DNA of 64,000 bases. It comes from Henricia sp. BOLD:AAB3569 (lineage: Eukaryota; Echinodermata; Asteroidea; Spinulosida; Echinasteridae). The notes under the pieces are model-generated. The model made no database searches and was not told the origin of the DNA. It worked only from the letters and a program-made list of their open reading frames with translations. Of the stretch, positions 61,001 through 64,000 are shown piece after piece; the first letter of the stretch is position 1, and the number at the start of each line of letters is the position of its first letter. The position numbers and the translations under genes are program-made. The stretch covers positions 3,472,001 to 3,536,000 of the forward strand of contig JBBELK010000096.1 of NCBI GenBank assembly GCA_037783545.1, given 5' to 3'.

Positions 61001-63238
61001 CAAACAAGACTGAGCATGCGCACGAGTGATCAGGAGTACACGGACAGCCATGGTCTGCAGAGCAGGCAGGAAGCCCGAGCCCAGTTTTCCCTAAACTCTG
61101 AAATTTCTCGGCCATTTCCCGGCGAATGTCTGTCAATTTTTTAGGACAAGTGCGGAATATAGACTGTTTGGAGCATGCAAAATTTGAAGTTCGTTGGAAA
61201 ATTTATTGACTTCCAAATTTGCCGACGTTTGGACCACACTTTGACCAAATTCCCGTCCTAAACAAGACTGAGCATGCGCACGAGTGATCAGGAGTACACG
61301 GACAGCCACGGTCTGCAGAGCAGGCAGGAAGCCCGAGCCCAGTTTTCCCTAAACTCTGAAATTTCTCGGCCATTTCCCGGCGAATGTCTGTCAATTTTTC
61401 AGGACAAGTGCGGAATATAGACTGTTTGGAGCATGCAAAATTTGAAGTTCGTTGGAAAATTTATTGACTTCCAACTTTGCCGACGTTTGGACCACACTTT
61501 GACCAAATTCCCGTCCTAAACAAGACTGAGCATGCGCACGAGTGATCAGGAGTACACGGACAGCCACGGTCTGCAGAGCAGGCAGGAAGCCCGAGCCCAG
61601 TTTTCCCTAAACTCTGACATTTCTCGGCCATTTCCCAGCGAAAGTCTGTCCATTTTTCAGGACAAGTGCGGAATATAGACTGTTTGGAGCATGCAAAATT
61701 TGAAGTTCGTCGGAAAATTTATGGACTTCCAAATTTGCCGACGTTTGGACCACACTTTGACCAAATTCCCGTCCCAAACAAGACTGAGCATGCGCAGGAG
61801 TGATCAGGAGTACACGGACAGCCACGGTCTGCAGAGCAGGCAGGAAGCCCGAGCCCAGTTTTCCCTAAACTCTGAAATTTCTCGGCCATTTCCCAGCGAA
61901 AGTCTGTCAATTTTTCAGGACAAGTGCGGAATATAGACTGTTTGGAGCATGCACAATTTGAAGTTCGTCGGAAAATGTATTGACTTCCAAATTTGCCGAC
62001 GTTTGGACCACACTTTGACCAAATTCCCGTCCCAAACAAGACTGAGCATGCGCACGAGTGATCAGGAGTACACGGACAGCCACGGTCTGCAGAGCAGGCA
62101 GGAAGCCCGAGCCCAGTTTTCCCTAAACTCTGAAATTTCTCGGCCATTTCCCGGCGAAAGTCTGTCAATTTTTCAGGACAAGTGCGGAATATAGACTGTT
62201 TGGAGCATGCAAAATTTGAAGTTCGTCGGAAAATGTATTGACTTCCAAATTTGCCGACGTTTGGACCACACTTTGACCAAATTCCCGTCCCAAACAAGAC
62301 TGAGCATGCGCACGAGTGATTAGGAGTACAAGGACAGCCACGGTCTGCAGAGCAGGCAAGAAGCCCGACCCCAGTTTCCCCTAAACTCTGAAATTTCTCG
62401 GTCATTTCCCGGCGAAAGTCTGTCAATTTTTCAGGACAAGTGCGGAATATAGACTGTTTGGAGCATGCACAATTTGAAGTTCGTCGGAAAATGTATTGAC
62501 TTCCAAATTTGCCGATGTTTGGACCACACTTTGACCAAATTCCCGTCCCAAACAATACTGAGCATGCGCACGAGTGATCAGGAGTACACGGACAGCCACG
62601 GTCTGCAGAGCAGGCAAGAAGCCCGAGCCCAGTTTTCCGTAAACTCTGAAATTTGTCGGCCTATCCCCGGCGAAAGTCTGTCAATTTTTCAGGACAAGTG
62701 CGGAATATAGACTGTTTGGAGCATGCAAAATTTGAAGTTCGTCGGAAAATTTATTGACTTCCAAATTTGCCGACGTTTGGACCACACTTTGACCAAATTC
62801 CCGTCCCAAACAAGACTGAGCATGCGCACGAGTGATCAGGAGTATACGGACAGCCACGGTCTGCAGAGCAGGCAGGAAGCCCGAGCCCAGTTTTCCCTAA
62901 ACTCTGAAATTTCTCGGCCATTTCCATGCGAAAGTCTGTCAATTGTTCAGGACAAGTGCGGAATACAGACTGTTTGGAGCATGCACAATTTGAAGTTCGT
63001 CGGAAAATTTATTGACTTCCAAATTTTCCGACGTTTGGACCACACTTTGACCAAATTCCCGTCCCAAACAAGACTGAGCATGCGCACGAGTGATCAGGAG
63101 TACACGGACAGCCACGGTCTGCAGAGCAGGCAAGAAGCCCGACCCCAGTTTCCCCTAAACTCTGAAATTTCTCGGTCATTTCCCGGCGAAAGTCTGTCAA
63201 TTTTTCAGGACAAGTGCGGAATATAGACTGTTTGGAGC
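58079..63238. repeat. Tandem 2580-bp 10-monomer higher-order repeat
   Basis: Ten monomers of 58079-60658 recur at 60659-63238 (offset 10 x 258). Shared rare variants: TTTTTTAGGACAAG (58556 and 61136 area), GTCATTTCC, CCTATCCCCGGCG and TTTCCATGCGAAAG. Private changes such as GTGATTAGGAG at 62317 came after the duplication. Confidence 0.85.
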
Positions 63239-64000
63239 ATGCAAAATTTGAAGTTCGTCGGAAAATTTCTTGACTTCCAAATTTTCCGACGTTTGGACCA
63301 CACTTTGACCAAATTCCCGTCCCATACAAGACTGAGCATGCGCACGAGTGATCATGAGTACACGGACAGCCACGGTCTGCAGAGCAGGCAGGAAGCCCGA
63401 GCCCAGTTTTCCCTAAACTCTGAAATTTCTCGGCCATTTCCCGGCGAAAGTCTGTCAATTTTTCAGGACAAGGGCGGAATATAGACTGTTTGGAGCATGC
63501 AAAATTTGAAGTTCGTCGGAAAATTTATTGACTTCCAAATTTGCCGACGTTTGGACCACACTTTGACCAAATTCCCGTCCCAAACAAGACTGAGCATGCG
63601 CACGAGTGATCAGGAGTATACGGACAGCCACGGTCTGCAGAGCAGGCAGGAAGCCCGAGCCCAGTTTTCCCTAAACTCTGAAATTTCTCGGCCATTTCCC
63701 TGCGAAAGTCTGTCAATTTTTCAGGACAAGTGCGGAATATAGACTTTTTGGAGCATGCACAATTTGAAGTTCGTCGGAAAATTTATTGACTTCCAAATTT
63801 GCCGACGTTTGGACCATACTTTGACCAAATTCCCGTCCCAAACAAGACTGAGCATGCGCACGAGTGATCAGGAGTACACGGACAGCCACGGTCTGCAGAG
63901 CAGGCAAGAAGCCCGACCCCAGTTTCCCCTAAACTCTGAAATTTCTCGGCCATTTCCCGGCGAAAGTCTGTCAATTTTTCAGGACAAGTGCGGAATATAG

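Larger units (their letters stand above)
30266..64000. repeat. 258-bp tandem satellite array, right block
   Basis: Starts with the missing 210 nt of the monomer interrupted at 17115, then 129 complete monomers from the ATG at 30476 to that at 63755 and a final partial one. The distance 33279 equals 129 x 258 minus 3; the three 257-bp units (starting 40022, 45181, 46212) share one deletion, CCCGACCCAGTTTCCCC. The first units (to 32011) are the same types and order as 14745-16280 on the left. From 32012 on, a second subfamily dominates: GCACAATTTGAAG, AATTTATTGAC or AATGTATTGAC, GGCAAGAAGCCCGACCCCAG and TTTCCCCTAAAC. The array runs off the window. Confidence 0.98.

Overview
This window is non-coding, repeat-dominated eukaryotic DNA. 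It shows no bacterial features: no operons, no Shine-Dalgarno sites, no prokaryotic genes. About 50.8 of the 64 kb is one 258-bp tandem satellite, in two blocks (1-17115 and 30266-64000) that both run off the window. The 13.15 kb between them is an insertion that carries a gypsy-type LTR retrotransposon, a decayed gene remnant and another repeat element. A metazoan, probably a marine invertebrate, fits best: gypsy-like Gag, a tRNA-Leu primer site, many ACATGTACATGTA and AGGCCT words, and a SINE-like tail. The species cannot be named from this sequence.

The satellite is extremely regular in length. Taking each monomer from the ATG of its GCATGCAAAATTTGAAG landmark, the left block holds 66 complete monomers (seven of 257 bp, the rest 258) and the right block 129 (three of 257). 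The single-base deletions recur at the same place in the monomer, so they mark related copies. Monomer types form higher-order repeats at several scales: 1805-bp 7-mers and 6.4-7.0-kb duplicated blocks on the left; 1290-bp 5-mers, 2580-bp 10-mers, 3612-bp 14-mers and a 5-7-kb block duplication on the right. A subfamily switch lies near 32012. Because 258 = 3 x 86, long open frames appear on both strands (up to 923 codons on the minus strand). I treat these as by-products of the period, not genes.

The insertion at 17116-30265 is bounded by perfect 24-bp terminal inverted repeats that begin CATTACGAATTTCTCCCATT. It splits one monomer precisely: the two halves add up to 259 bp, so at most 1 bp of target was duplicated, and the higher-order order of monomers continues across it. 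It therefore entered an already organised array.

Inside it, from left to right, are: a 110-bp subterminal stretch with a hairpin; a nearly intact 5.8-kb LTR retrotransposon (17250-23077) with 1.8-kb LTRs, a primer-binding site, a Gag ORF, a second Glu/Lys-rich ORF in place of pol, and a polypurine tract; a frameshifted remnant of a BRCT-domain gene (about 23537-24879); AT-rich DNA; a 2.9-kb repeat element (26729-29652) with diverged copies of a roughly 350-bp unit and nine TGACGTCA palindromes counted at six unit sites plus three near its right end (listed by position in the feature); and a 0.6-kb end stretch. The only plausible protein products are the two retrotransposon ORFs. The element lacks pol, so it would need reverse transcriptase and integrase from a related autonomous element.
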